64,000 nucleotides of DNA from Epinephelus fuscoguttatus (Eukaryota > Chordata > Actinopteri > Perciformes > Serranidae): assembly GCF_011397635.1 (NCBI RefSeq), contig NC_064755.1, positions 16,847,282-16,911,281 of the forward strand. Reading direction: 5' to 3'. The position numbers and the translations under genes were made by a program. Under the pieces are notes generated by a model. It saw only the letters and a program-made list of their open reading frames with translations, was not told the DNA's origin and did not search any database. Positions 35,933 to 47,560 of the stretch are shown piece after piece. Position 1 is the first letter of the stretch. Every line of letters starts with the position of its first letter.

Positions 35933-36000
35933 TTCCCCCCTTTGGGGCTACATAGACCCACTAAATACTGAGGGAGGAAAATATATATTCCCCCCTTTGG
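35933..36000 (-). promoter_or_regulatory. Polypurine tract and an upstream duplicate
   Basis: On the minus strand AAAGGGGGGAA (35933-35943) abuts the U3 start, the position of the plus-strand primer. A second CCAAAGGGGGGAATAT lies about 50 bases upstream (35986-36000). Both include a preceding CC(C)AAAGGGGGG. The duplicate may act as an extra priming site or be a tandem duplication. Confidence 0.75.
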
Positions 36001-36590
36001 GACCAGAAGGTCCCATACTATAGATCCATCATCAGTATACATCACACATAAAACAGTCTCGGTAATAATTCCCATAATCTAATTGCTCTGAATGTTATTA
36101 ATGTAGTGGTGTTTGGATACAAGAGTTATACTGGGTGCTCTTGCTGCCATTTTCCATTGCATGCATGATTAATTACAATAACCTTCTCATATACAGGTCA
36201 CAGTAGGTATGGTACATATCAATCTTGGCTATTAATGCTGCCCAGTTACTGTCCGTCGGACACATAGGCGGATGTGCCAGTCATCCGCAGGCGCCGGTAG
36301 GACGCCACCTGGTCCCTCAGCATCTCGATCTCCTGTTGCAGCTCATGGTGGTTGACCAGTTGTCGCTGTAGGTCATCCCTAGCCTGGGCTCAAATGGGGC
36401 TGGTCCTCTGACATGGCTGGGCGCTCTTGGTAGGCCAACCCCGGATTCTGCTACTTTGGATACAGGAATCTCCACATGCTGGCCATGCTCTGCACCTGTC
36501 TGTGTGTTGGAAAGGACATTGTTTAGTTCAATTCACTTCCCTCCTTTTCCTCCTAATTGCCCCGTGGTATAGATAACCTATATATGTTAA

Positions 36591-37408
36591 TCAGTCGATT
36601 GTTAGCATGGGTTTGGTAACAGCAAGGTTTTTCCTGAATCTATTGCCAATTATTTGGTTATTTCTTACCCTGAATAAGCTCTCCCTCCATACAACCTCGT
36701 ATTCCCCTTCCAGATTCTCCTTCATTGGCTCATATAAGTTTGTATTGTCAGCCATATTCTCACATACGTCCGTATTATCAGTCGTGGTTTCATATAAATC
36801 GTTGTTCAATCTTTTGGATGCATAGGATCTTACCCACGGTTTATCTAGTTTCCACAATTCACCCTTCTTGGGGAGCTTTTCCTGCTGTTGTATCAGCATA
36901 ACAAATTGTCCCGTGGCCATTCTCATGGCCCTTCTTATCAGGATCTGTACTAGGGGAAGGATGCAACAGATTATCAAGAGAATATAACAAGTCCAAATAT
37001 TACTCCTATAGTCCATAAGATTTTTCCAACAGAGAACTTTTCTAACCAGTCAAGAATTGATGAGGTTTTAGTGTTCCAATTAGAGTGTTGTACCTGGTGG
37101 TCTCTTAATCTACGTATGTTTTCTAAAGCTTAAGTCAGGTTGCCGTCTTCGCCTGTATTCATGGGGATGGCTGTACAGCATTCTTCCCCTATTACATCAC
37201 AGACACCTTGGTCCGGGAGTAACGTTGTTTCGATGACAAGTCTGTTCTGTTCAGCCATTAGGGATGTAGCATGCAGCTGTTCACTCACACCTTCCAGTGC
37301 TGTTATAGACCAATTTACAAACCTCTGTTGATTGTACCACAAATAGTTCACCATCTGGTGACATTGTATCCTAGTTTGTTCTATGGTCTGACACACTTTG
37401 CAATCCAA
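36591..37408 (-). pseudogene. env: env transmembrane subunit, inner provirus
   Basis: Two frames cover it. 37130-37408 carries a heptad-like helix (ATSLMAEQNRLVIETTLL) followed by GVCDVIGEECC, the CX6CC motif that disulfide-links TM to SU in gamma-type envelopes. 36591-37016 carries the membrane anchor (CYILLIICCILPLVQILI) and a long cytoplasmic tail with two similar acidic Asn/Tyr units. A stop or shift lies between them (37017-37130). In live viruses this is the membrane-fusion subunit. It is non-functional here. Confidence 0.75.
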
Positions 37409-38300
37409 GTCTGATTAGTTTACTTATGGGTGGCACTTTTCCACCGGCATTGGATCAATTGTTCCGCCTTGAGCATGTTGTTGTTACTAGTGGAATTCTC
37501 TAACCAATATTCGATATCACCTCAGGCTACACAAAAGGGAAATACAATATCTTGAGCCAAATGCACTACTGGTGGTACTTGAAATTATTTTTTAATTTGC
37601 TCAGGAGACCCCTTAAGACTTATTGGGCAGATTTCCCTATTACTGACATAATTGGTTTTCCCTGCTGCCATCCACATAGTACACTGCGCAAAACAGGTGT
37701 CTCGTTCTTCACAATCCTCTATACCCGGGAGGGGCCTATCTCTAGGTAGGCCTAATTTTCTGTGGCAGGCTATGCACGAGCTGTTAGTTACCTGCTTGGC
37801 GGAGTACTCTAACCACTGATAAAACATATTAGATCTCCATGTGGTACTTCTAATTAGTTCGGTGTCTCGTACCGTTGTATTTCTGGTTCTTCTATGGGGG
37901 TTTCGGTTTTAGTTTGAGCCATTGCTAAGCCAGTTCTACGGGTACTGTGTGCCAGGTGTCTACATTGGCACATTTTTCATTATCACACCAGACTCTTGCT
38001 GTCACCATCCCTTCTACACTACATTATGGTCCTATAGACCGGCCATGCAACCTAACATTTCCTGGACCTTCCACTAACACATCAGCATGTGACTTATAGT
38101 AAGTCAGCTGCATGATCTATGTAAGGTATCTTGCCCTGTTTTGCGGCCATGGTCCCTAGTGCTACTGCACACTCGCCTAGGTCTGCCTGGCTTGTCTGTC
38201 TGGTTCTGCCCCTTCACTCTGTTTTATTCCTACCAGAATAAGCAATAGGGTTAGTAGCATTATTATTCCCACTTTAATTCCTCCCCCCATGTTGCCTGTG
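37409..38300 (-). pseudogene. env: env surface subunit and leader, decayed
   Basis: The env start is seen at about 38290 (MGGGIKVGIIMLLTLLLILV), a good signal peptide. It overlaps the end of the Gln/Glu-rich frame 38177-38689. A Cys-rich piece (SCIACHRKLGLP...EERDTCFAQCTMW) lies at 37585-37827. Other parts are interrupted by stops. This would be the receptor-binding subunit. No furin-type site is readable in the decayed junction. Confidence 0.6.
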
Positions 38301-38324
38301 TTCTCAACCTTTTCCTGTGCTGGT

Positions 38325-39853
38325 CTATTGGGGGGCTGTTCCCTGGGCTGTTCCTTCTCTGGAGTCTGAGTTTCCTGAGTCAGTGCTGCTTCTGTCTGAG
38401 TCTCCTGTGTCTGCGTCTGACCTTTCTGTGCTTCTAGCTTCGCCTGTTTCTGAGCTGCTGCTTTCTTCTCCCTGCTCTCTTTCTGCCTCTGCTCTCTCTC
38501 CTCTCTCTGTTCTCTCTGCGCTTGGGCCCTCATCATCAGCCCTGCGGCTACCAGGTGGCGACTCATGAGGTTCATTGTCAGCCACTGAGGATGGGGTGTT
38601 TTCCTCTGAGGTGCTCTCTGTCGACACCCTCTTTGGGTTGTTAGCTCTGCAGCAGTGGTTAAGATGGAACCAAACGTCCTTACCTTCAACTTTCAAGGCA
38701 GTTGGTGTAGCTAATATGACCTTGAATGGACCTTCTCTGCGTGGCTGGTCCCACTTCCTTTTGAACACCTTGACGTACACCCACTCTCCAGGAAGTATGC
38801 GTTGAAGGTTTTCTGGGATTTCGACCCTTCTGTCCTCGGTGGTGCCTTTCACCTGCTGGAAGATAGCCCTATGGATATGGGTTAGACTTCGTAAATAGTC
38901 AAACATTTCATTTTGCAGTTGCTCCAATGGGGGCCCTTCGTAGGGACCCCTCAAATATGGTATTGGCATGGGTGAACCTGTAAGCATTTCATGCGGTGTT
39001 AGATGCGTGATTCTGCTAGCTTGTGAGCGCATTGACATTAGTGCAAGCGGTAAAGCATCCACCCAGTTAAGCTTGTCCCCACTATCTACTACTATTTTTG
39101 CTATTTTTGTTTTCAGAATCCCATTTGCTCTTTCTACTGCCCCCTGTGATTGAGGGTGGTAGACACAGCCAAACTTTTGTTTGATGCCTAGTTGCTTCAG
39201 TGTTTCTTGTATTACATTAGATACAAAGTGTTTTCCGTTATCTGATGATATGGTATCCGGCATCCCAAATCTCAGGAAGACTTCTCGGCAGAGGAATTTT
39301 GCAAGTGTTCTATGATGTGATCGGCTGTAGCTGTTGCTTCTACCCATCAGCTGTATCCGCATATGACCACCAAGACGTATCTCATTTTTCTTACTCTGGA
39401 TTGTGCTCCCATGTCTATGTAGTCTAACGTGAGGTGTCTGAAAGGACCGTCTGGAGGTGGTATGTGCGCCAGTGGGGCTGTAAAAACTCTCCTGATGTTG
39501 TATCTTGCGCAGATCTCGCATTCGCCTAGTACTCTATCTACCGTGGCTGCCATGAATGGTGACCACCATGTTGCTCGCAATTTCCGTAGGATCTCCCCCC
39601 TTGCGCAATGGTCATTACCATGTGCCCAAATTATAGCATGTTGCAGCAACAAGGTTGGTAGTACAAAATTGCCATGACTATCTCGCCAGAGACCATTTGT
39701 TGGCCCCTGTGCTTGTGTTCTGATAGCGCCACGCTTGATCCACAGTCGTTTTTCAGCTTTACTTACTCTGTTTTGCGCGGCTACAAGAGAAGGCATGGTA
39801 GTGAGGGTTTCACAATCTTGGATGGTTAACATGGGTGCCATTACTGCATCCAT
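38325..39853 (-). pseudogene. pol: Integrase, inner provirus
   Basis: From the N-terminus: HGNDH and CEICARYN form the HHCC zinc-binding domain (frame 39853-39347), then LDYIDMG carries the first catalytic Asp. After a frameshift near 39360, the frame 39521-38325 gives SSDNGKHF (second Asp) and GAVERANG (catalytic Glu), then a C-terminal FKRKWDQPRREGPF block like MLV-type integrases. The frame ends in a long Ser/Glu/Arg-rich tail overlapping the start of env. The catalytic triad is present, but the frame is broken once. Confidence 0.85.
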
Positions 39854-39878
39854 TGCTGCCTGTTTGGCTGCTATCTTG

Positions 39879-40340
39879 CTAGCTATCAGCTAGGTTATTA
39901 TCTTTGGCTACCAATGAATTCTGATCGTTATTGAGCTGTACAATTCCATAGCCTGCATGACTACCTGTGGCGTCCTGAAAACAGGAGCCATCAACGAACA
40001 ACGTGAGGTCAGTTAAAATGGGCTGATTATGTAAATCTTCTCGAGCGTGCATAAATTTGTCTGTGCCATGAAGACAGTCGTGGTGTACCTTCTGTGGGTA
40101 GAACCATTTTGGTGGCTGGATTAATGATGGTACAACATTGAATGTCGAGCTCAGGAGTGGACAGGATAACCTCATATCCTGTGCATCTGGCCTGTGTCAA
40201 ACCGAATCTGGGACTTGTCAGCAGGGCCTAAAGCTGGTGAGAGGTGTACAAAGTTACAGGATGTCCCATTGTTAACGAGGATGCTTTTTGAAATGCAAAG
40301 ACAGCTGCGGCTAGCCCCTGATAACAGGGAGGCAAACCGG
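39879..40340 (-). pseudogene. pol: RNase H domain, inner provirus
   Basis: The frame 40175-39879 has LTLFVDGSCFQD and GYGIVQLNND, the first catalytic Asp region of RNase H, then diverges near AKDNNLADS at 39879 where a stop occurs. The connection region upstream (40180-40373) is out of frame. Confidence 0.7.
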
Positions 40341-40373
40341 CCTCTATGTTATCGAGCTTAGTGCTATAATATG

Positions 40374-41763
40374 CTAGTGGTTGTTTACCTGTGGGTGTGT
40401 CTTGCATTGGGACGGCATGCGAAACCCAGATTTCTCTGCTACGTAGAGATGAAGAGGTTTGGAGTAGTTAAGAGTGCCTAACGCTGGAGCGGACTGCATG
40501 TCTATTTTTAAAGCTTGGAACGCACCTTCTGCTTCCTTTGTCCAGGACAGCTGTGCTGTGTTATTTGTCTGTCCTGCTGCTCTTACTAAAGCTCTGAGTG
40601 GAGCAGTTTTCATAGCATAGTCACAAATCCATGGCCGACTGTATCCTGTCATGCCGAGAAAAGACAGCATTTGGCCCACCGTCTGCGGTTGAGAAGCCTT
40701 ACTTACTGCCTCTATCTGAGATGGGGCAATGCACTTTTTACCCCCACTCAACTGTCTGCCCAAGTACTCTACAGACTGCTGGCAGAACTGCAATTTGTCT
40801 TTACTAACCTTGTATCACCCCTCTGCTAATGCTATGAGCACTGCAATGGAATCTTTTGACATTATTCTTTTGAAGAGCAACAGACAAGCAAATCATCTGC
40901 ATATTGTAATACAGTGCTTGGCACGTTCAAATTAGCTAGGTCATAATGCTGACATTCATAAGTGAACGCAAACAAATATTGAGAGTCTGGGTGTAGCGGT
41001 ACACTGAAAAGAAACAAAACATAAATAAATGACTGTATACCACTGTGTGTCAGGTGGTCTGAAAGCAACGTGTGTGAATCTGGCACATGTGGCGTCTCTG
41101 TTTCCACCACTGCATTAGCTACTATTCTGAAGAAGTTGGTTTCTTGATTGGAAAAATGAGCGTTTTGCACGGACTTCTAGTTTTGACCGGAACTCCGGCT
41201 TTTACCAAACCTTCAGTTGTGGGTTGGATACCGTCAATGGCATGCTGCTGGAGAGGATACTGCCTCTGATAAGGTAGGCTAGCATGTGGTTTTAGTGTGA
41301 TGCGAACAGGTTGCGCTGATTTTATCAAGCCTACGTCTGTTTTATGTGCTGTCCATAGCTGTGGTGGAACTTTACTCAACAACTGTGCATGTTCTTCTGT
41401 GACTGCTATCTGTGTGGGAATAGTACCATCTACATGTACCTTGTCTGCGACTGTTTCATCACCTGTCTTAGTTGAGATTCTGATGTATTGTTTGTCATCT
41501 GAAATGTGGATGTATTTGTTCTTGGTGGGTAACCACTCTCGCACCTGCAGTGCACGTCCGACCATTGGACCCAGATGATGAGACTTATAACCTTCTGCTA
41601 TCATCAATATAATGTGTGGTGCAGAATTTGGCACCTGAAACCATCCTGCTAATTCTTCTGGGAGGCGGACGGCTGCCGCCACACCTTGAGGTGCTGAATA
41701 CATGTCTTCACTAATGATCAGGCATGTTTTTTTTGGGTTTTTTTTAGCACTGTGTCTCAGCAT
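40374..41763 (-). pseudogene. pol: Reverse transcriptase, inner provirus, internally deleted
   Basis: 41763-41122 covers the protease-RT linker and RT fingers (VRITLKPHASLPYQRQYPL, then TLIFPIKKP). 41170-40862 covers VVETETPHVPD, VPLHPDSQYLFAF and the catalytic VLQYADDLL. About two dozen residues between YECQHY and DLANLN that other retroviral RTs have (the block B region) are missing. The catalytic Asp block of motif A is replaced by unrelated residues (HLTHSGIQSFIYVL). 40793-40374 covers the thumb/connection (SVEYLGRQLSGG, LSFLGMTGYSRPWI). Dead enzyme. Confidence 0.85.
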
Positions 41764-42347
41764 TCTTGATAATCTACCTGAGTCTGGTTCGTGTCATACA
41801 TGAGTGTGCAATGCAGTGGCAGATTGGGAGTATGTGCTGTGTCAAAATGTAACCTGACCCATGGTTCCCACTGAATCCCTGTCTGTTTGAGGTGAGACTC
41901 TTCTGATGTCAGTTGGAGCCAGTAGACCAACGCCTGTGATGTCTCTGTGGCGTTCCCGGGCAGCTGTGGCATCATGCTTTGTGGGGGGTCGTCAGAGAAG
42001 TCTAAATATAGTCCATCTTGAGTACTCATGATCTTAGTTTTGAGAGGGCACAATATATCTCTGCCTAGAAGGTTCACTGGCGTATGAGTTGAGTAGAGTA
42101 GGGGTGCAAGGATGACTTTACCGGCGATGAGCATTGGAACAGGCTCTGTCATTGGTATGACTTGTGATTTCCCAGAGAAGCCTATGGTCTTGATGGATGA
42201 CTTAGAGAGGGGGTGTGTAGAGTCTTTTTTTTTCCCAATACATGAATATGTAGCCCCTGTGTCCACCATAAAGGAATATGCTTGTTCGTGGATGACAACA
42301 GGTATAGTTGGTTCGTTGTGTGGCTGTAATGAAATGATTGGTGACAT
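41757..42347 (-). pseudogene. pro: Aspartic protease, inner provirus
   Basis: A 196-codon open frame. FMVDTGATYS holds the catalytic Asp-Thr-Gly (residues about 27-36), NLLGRDIL the second conserved block, and IGFSGKSQ the flap region. It overlaps the end of the gag frame by a few bases and precedes the RT frame, so a readthrough or frameshift gag-pro-pol arrangement is likely. The domain itself looks intact. Confidence 0.8.
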
Positions 42348-43760
42348 TACTTCCCCCTCAGGTTTCTCCGGGCAGCCCTATCATGGGCATCCTGTCTCGT
42401 TTTCAGCCAATTTTCTGCTGGACCTTCCCATGGGTTGACCGGACACTCCCTGCGTCGGTGGCCGGGCAGGTAACAACCCCAGCACAGCTTGTTAGGTGCT
42501 GCAGGATTCACTCCTGGAAATCCTGTGTTCATTTCCTGGGAGCCTGATTGCTGATAGGGTGCGGCTCGCTGATAGGTTTGCTGTTGTGGTGGCTGGGGTC
42601 CTGGAGGAAAGTTCGGTCCCCTTCTCCATCCTCCTCGGCCTGCTGGTCCTCCCCTAGGTTCGCCTCGACCCCGGCCCTTCGGGGGCCTCTGGCTATCGTT
42701 GTTTCCACCTGCTCATTGTGGATAACAGTAGTGGTAATGTGAGGCATTGCATTGTCAGTGTTCTGCGTGTGGGGAGCGTCTTCTTTCATCTGCTCTCGGT
42801 CTTCGTATCCCTGGCCAAGGTCACTGTGAACCTTCCCTTCACTTGGCCTTCCATTGTTGTTGCTGCTCTTGCTTCCCCTACTGAGCGTAGTGGGTATTGT
42901 CCCGTCTCTGATGGTGATGTGTCTTGTGGGTATGGTGGTGATGATGCTGGTAGGGGTGGGGCTGTGGGTATCACACCCGTCAGTGCCTGTGGGTCCTGTG
43001 GGTCCTTGCTGCGCTCTGCTTGCACCATTTGCTTCCCACCCCCTGTCTGTCTAAACCATCCTAATACCTCCCTTTCTTTAACCCTTTTGTTCTTTTTTAT
43101 AACTCGCCTTAGTGTCTTTTGCCTCAATGTGTCTTAGTTCTGTCTCCACCTCGTCGTAACATGCCAGATCGACGGTTCCATCTTTAGGCCAACGATTTTT
43201 TCCCTGATGTTCTTTTGTGCCATGTAGTCACACAGCGTTGGATTCAGTTTCTCCTACCTGGGTGTTATGTCATCACTATCTCTATGGGTGTCAGAAACCC
43301 TTTTTCCATCTTTCCTTAGTTGGCTTCCATGAAGCCTTGTTTAACTTTACTCACTCTTAGAATTTTGTGGTTGCTCGTCTGTTTCTTTTGTATGTATCAG
43401 TGCTAGTAATTTCCCTACTGTGAAGGCAGTTTTGTATTATTTTTCTTCAGAGGTTATATTCTAATGTATGTGACCCATCTCCTCCCAAATTAGCTTTTCT
43501 AGGCACGACAATCTTGCAATCAATCTGCAATCTTGGATTAAATTCCACTCCGTTCTCTAAATCTTGAAATATTACCTGGTTCAGAGGAAGTGAAGCTACA
43601 GGTCTGTTTTTATAATCATAACACAAATATTGCAGCAGTGGATCTAATGAGCGGGGAGTCCACAAATTATTTAAAATCGTCTCCCACTGTATACCTGAAA
43701 TTCTTCCTTCACTTGTTTCAATTGGTAAATTTACTAACTATCCAAAGTTTTAGCTAATGT
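42347..43760 (-). pseudogene. gag: gag, inner provirus, capsid missing
   Basis: Pieces from 5' to 3': 43665-43447 (basic, SLPLNQVIFQDLENGVEF), possible matrix. 43127-42786 is Lys-rich, then VIPTAPPLP and SPPYP, which match PTAP- and PPxY-type late-domain motifs that recruit ESCRT factors. 42789-42529 is charged. 42532-42347 has CWGCYLPGHRRREC, a CX2CX4HX4C nucleocapsid zinc knuckle. No capsid major homology region was found, so a large internal deletion is likely. Confidence 0.7.
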
Positions 43761-45238
43761 CTTACTCGTCTTGCCACTGCTTCTCACCCTCGTTGTCTAG
43801 GTTTTTTCTAACCCGAAATATGTTCTTTATGCCTCTAGTATCTACTAAGCCATCAGTCATACAATGTTGCTCAGCCCAATTTTCATCACTACTGCTGTCA
43901 CCTTCTTCCACCCAGCTCTTAACAGCTTGATCTCAACTTCTTTTTTCTTTATTTTATTACTTATTTTATTTATTATAAAACTATACTTATCACTTATAAT
44001 TTATTTATAATTTTATGACTTATTCTATTTATTTATGAAACTATACTTATCACTTATTTTATTTATCTATAAGATTAAATTAAAGTAATAGATATTTCTT
44101 TTTTATTCTCCCCTTAACAGCCAACCAGTTTGTATGGAGTTCACCCAAGCAACTGGTTCAATCAGTGAAACATATGGACTTTTTGTTGGCACCGTTAGAT
44201 TTCCGGTCCCCAGACAATTTGTTGATACCGTTAGGTTACCCTTGTCTGGTTTTGTTTCACTGAGACACTGTTAATAACTACCTTAACTACCAGATTATGA
44301 TAAAATATTCAGACCCCAAAATGTCAAAAGAATTTTCTTTGTGATGACCTTTAACCCAATAGAGATCAGAACCAAAATATCAAATTTTAACAAAGCTTTG
44401 TTTTTGTATAAGCCCACTTCTGTTAGCTGTGTTCCTCACTCTGTGCTGGCTGCATTCCTTCCCCCCCCCTCCCTTGTACTCTCTGTTAAGTCAGTCTCCC
44501 AATGAATTGTCAGTCTTTTTACAGTTACATTTTATTCAACACTTTACTGTATTTACAACACTTTATACAACGCTTCATGCATTACTTTGAATAGATTATA
44601 TTGTGTTTACTACAACTTACTTCTAGATATACTACAATGTATAGCAACAACAATGTACAACAACTTTATAGCTTACAGTTAGATTTTTACAATTTTTACA
44701 CTTTTGATCGATCTGTTAACTGTTTTTTCTTTTTCTTTTTTCTTTATCTCGTTTTAACTTGTAATTCTCTCAGCGTTCTGCCCATTCAGACCTGTTTGTC
44801 TATGGCGACTCCCCTGCCCCCTTGGCTGAGAGATCACCCTTTAAACAGCGGTATCCACAGAAGCTTTATGTCTCTTTAACCCTATATCCACCCGTGCAGT
44901 CCTGCCGTCCAACACAGCACACCTGCCCCTACAGGCTTAAAGGTGCGCCGAAAGGATAGGCAGCGGTATCCATGGATATGGTTTTATGTATCTCTATTTT
45001 CGCTTTTACTCTGCTTTTCTTTTTCAACTCTCATTTACCGGTTTCTTTTTCTCTTCCCTGTATAGCTCTTACAGGTTTCTTTTTCTCTTGTGCACTTCTT
45101 ATTCTTGTTTGTCTTCTTAATACTTTAAATACTTTACTCTTACTACATTCCTCACTACATTTGTTACTGTACATTCAGCACACACACATTCACTCTTTCT
45201 TTTGCCTGCGTGGTTACTCTAACTTACTCCCCCACATT

Positions 45239-45276
<38 letters not shown>

Positions 45277-45420
45277 TGTTGCACTAGATTCAGTTGTCCC
45301 TAGCAATATACAGCTATGTTCCAATGTTGTGTTATTAGTTAGTAATTTTTACATCACATTTTAGGTTCTTTAGGAGAGGAATTTGTGTGCCCCCGATCTC
45401 AGGATCCGACCTCCTTGTCC
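43761..45420 (-). other. 5' leader of inner provirus
   Basis: AT-rich untranslated region between the primer site and gag. It contains (CA)n at 45240-45273 and low-complexity TTTATT repeats (43940-44090). No ORF of note. Packaging signals cannot be assigned from sequence alone. Confidence 0.6.
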
Positions 45421-45438
45421 TCCTACGCTGGCTCGCCA
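45421..45438 (-). promoter_or_regulatory. Primer-binding site, tRNA-Arg-like
   Basis: The plus strand reads TCCTACGCTGGCTCGCCA, which is what a tRNA 3' end looks like. The last 12 bases (GCTGGCTCGCCA) agree with vertebrate tRNA-Arg(ACG) as I remember it. It lies 5 bases inside the 5' LTR edge (45444). An Arg-tRNA-primed retrovirus is the best reading. Confidence 0.65.
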
Positions 45439-45443
45439 AATAA

Positions 45444-46131
45444 TGTTGAAGCAAAAAAGTCAAGGTCCCGAGCCGTGCCAGAAAGCTCGCGACCTCGCTC
45501 TTCTCTTCTCAAATGGACTTTCTTTGTCTTCCATTAGATATCAAAAACTCAAATACTCAGAGGTCAAAAAATCACTGAAGACACGTAGAATCAGATGCAA
45601 CTGAGTTTAATGTGCTCGCAGGCAACAAACACATCACAACTCAATGAGTCAAGCTCCGGAGCAAGACTGAAATTTCTTTGTTTGCGCTCGCTCTTTTATT
45701 GTAGAATTTCTGCTGAGTCATCTCTTTTCCTTAAACTTTTCCACTGGGCACTGATCACTGATCAGGTGTCACATTTCTGCTGAGTTTTAGTCCTTCCCAC
45801 CATATCGGTGTCACATTTCTGCTGACTCAGCACTTTTTAGTCCTTCCCCTTCTAGGGTCATATCAGGACAAACTGCAGTTCCCCTAACTTTCCACTAGTG
45901 TTTTCTGAACCCATCCTCATGCTATTTTTAGAAATGATTCACAGTGAGTCCTAGATACTTCTCCACCACAATGCTTAAGTGCTCAATGAGTGTGTGTGTG
46001 TCATAAGAATACATGAAATATTAAACCAGTGTGTAATTTGTCAGTTGCACAGATTATATTGCTTCAACACGTATCTTTTAAAGGTCAGTTTAAAGGTACA
46101 GTACGAACACTATAGTAAATATTACACTACA
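45444..46131 (-). repeat. 5' LTR of inner provirus
   Basis: Same termini as the 3' LTR. It has a short GT tract (45988-46001) and a 6-base insertion (ATACTTCT context, about 45953) relative to the other LTR. Confidence 0.95.
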
Positions 46132-46270
46132 GAAGACAGCCATGGAAGGGTTCTAGATCTGTCAGGGACATCATCATTAGGAAAGTATGTGTTACTTAAC
46201 GACAAGAGAAGACTGAAGATTGAGGGAGACTGTAGTCTTTATGTATGTAGCACCCAGCAGGAGGATTAAG
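46132..46270 (+). pseudogene. Continuation of small ORF after inner provirus
   Basis: After the duplicated GAAG (46132-46135), the frame continues with HGRVLDLSGTSSLGKY and ends CSLYVCSTQQED at a TAA (46268-46270). It shares its reading frame with 34986-35229 across the empty site. No homologue recognised. Confidence 0.5.
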
Positions 46271-47560
46271 GTGATTATAGGTGTCACAAGGTGCATGCAC
46301 AAGGAAAAGAAAAAAAAAGGGAGAAAATACAGTGACAGTAACATAGTACAAAAAAAATGATGTAACAACAGTAATGAATGAATGAGTAAAAACAAGGAGA
46401 AAAGACAACAAGAGCATAGATGCACGAGACTGCTGCCATTAGTAGGAATAAAATGCCTTTTATAAAAATAAGTTTTTAAAAGAGATTTAAAATTAGATAA
46501 GGAGCTGGCTTGTAGGGAATTAAAGCTCGGTGATGAAGCGAGGAGCTAGGTCATGAAGGACTTTAAAAGTTAATAATAAAATGTTAAAATCACTTCTAAA
46601 TTTAACTGGCAGCCAGTGAAGTGCAGCTAAAACTGGAGTTATATGCTCAAATCTCCTTGAACAGACGATCAGTCTGGCAGCAGAGTTTTGCACCAACTGC
46701 AGGCGGTGGAGACAATTCTGGCTAAGACAGGTGTAGAGGCCTAAAGTTGCAGTTGTCTAAGCACGAGGATACAAGGGCATTTACAATTTTGTTGAGGTCA
46801 TGGAAAGATAAAAAGATCTAATATGAGAAATGTTTCTTAGGTGCATAAAACAAGACTGCAAGAGGGGCAACAGACGTGGATGTTAAAGTCTCCAAGTATA
46901 ATAATATTGTTAAAGTGCTGAGTGATGAGGGACAGAAGTTCAGAAAATTCAGTAATAGAATTTAGTTTTGGGGGTCTATAGATTAAAACACAGAGTACTG
47001 GGTCTCTACTGTTAATTACAAAACTGAAGATTTCAAAGGAGGCAAAATTTCCAAAGGAGATGGGAGAACATTTATGAACATTCTTGCTGGTCTTGGTAGG
47101 ATAAAAAATAAAAATAATAAAATAAAATGAAAATAAAAAATGAAAATAAATAAATAAGAGAAATTAGAAGGGGAGGTTTTCATTAAGAGAAATAGTGTCC
47201 TCTGGGCTAAGCCAAGTCTGGGTGATCATAAAGAAATTGATATTATTTGAAAAAAAAAAAATGAAATCATGATAGATGAAGATGATAGGTGGGCTGACGA
47301 TGAGTAGTAGGTCTGACTAGGTTGTCATTGTTAACAGTGCATGCTTGGGGAGCACTCAACCCTAGCCTATTACTAATAATAACTAGAATGACCATGGAGC
47401 AAACAATGGGAGAGTTCATTAAAACAGATGATTAATCAGCAGAGCCTGCATTATCCAGTTTTGGTGAGTTAGGAGTCAGAGATAGGTGATCGAGATCATT
47501 CTGGGGTGAAGATAGTTAGAATGGGTTAGATGCAAGATAAGTAATAAAATTCTACCCGGG
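46271..47560 (-). mobile_element. Antisense L2-like LINE relic
   Basis: On the minus strand the endonuclease blocks TQTWLSPED, VLIYRPPK and ILGDFNIHV are readable (47230-46870). They are followed, with most of the RT missing, by RT C-terminal sequence (46850-46450) resembling the region around RLDYCN...LIQNAAARVL in the element at 14770-18545. Many stops. It lies inside the outer provirus, antisense to it, where pol would be expected. Edges approximate. Confidence 0.65.

Larger units (their letters stand above)
35230..46131 (-). mobile_element. Inner endogenous retrovirus, family B, complete with LTRs
   Basis: LTRs of 703 bp (35230-35932, 3' LTR) and 688 bp (45444-46131, 5' LTR) are flanked by the exact duplication GAAG (35226-35229 and 46132-46135). 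The LTRs show about 8 substitutions, a GT-repeat length difference and a few small indels. Genes run on the minus strand in the order gag, pro, RT, RNase H, integrase, env. All are broken by frameshifts, stops or deletions. Gene order, the CX6CC envelope and the MLV-like integrase C-terminus point to the gamma/epsilon-like (class I) group. Confidence 0.95.

Noticed and set aside
42718..43137. 139-codon plus-strand ORF
   Set aside because: Antisense to gag of the inner provirus. Gag motifs on the other strand explain the openness.
45979..46269. 96-codon ORF across the 5' LTR edge
   Set aside because: Its first half is LTR sequence read on the wrong strand. Only the part after 46135 belongs to the outer provirus ORF.
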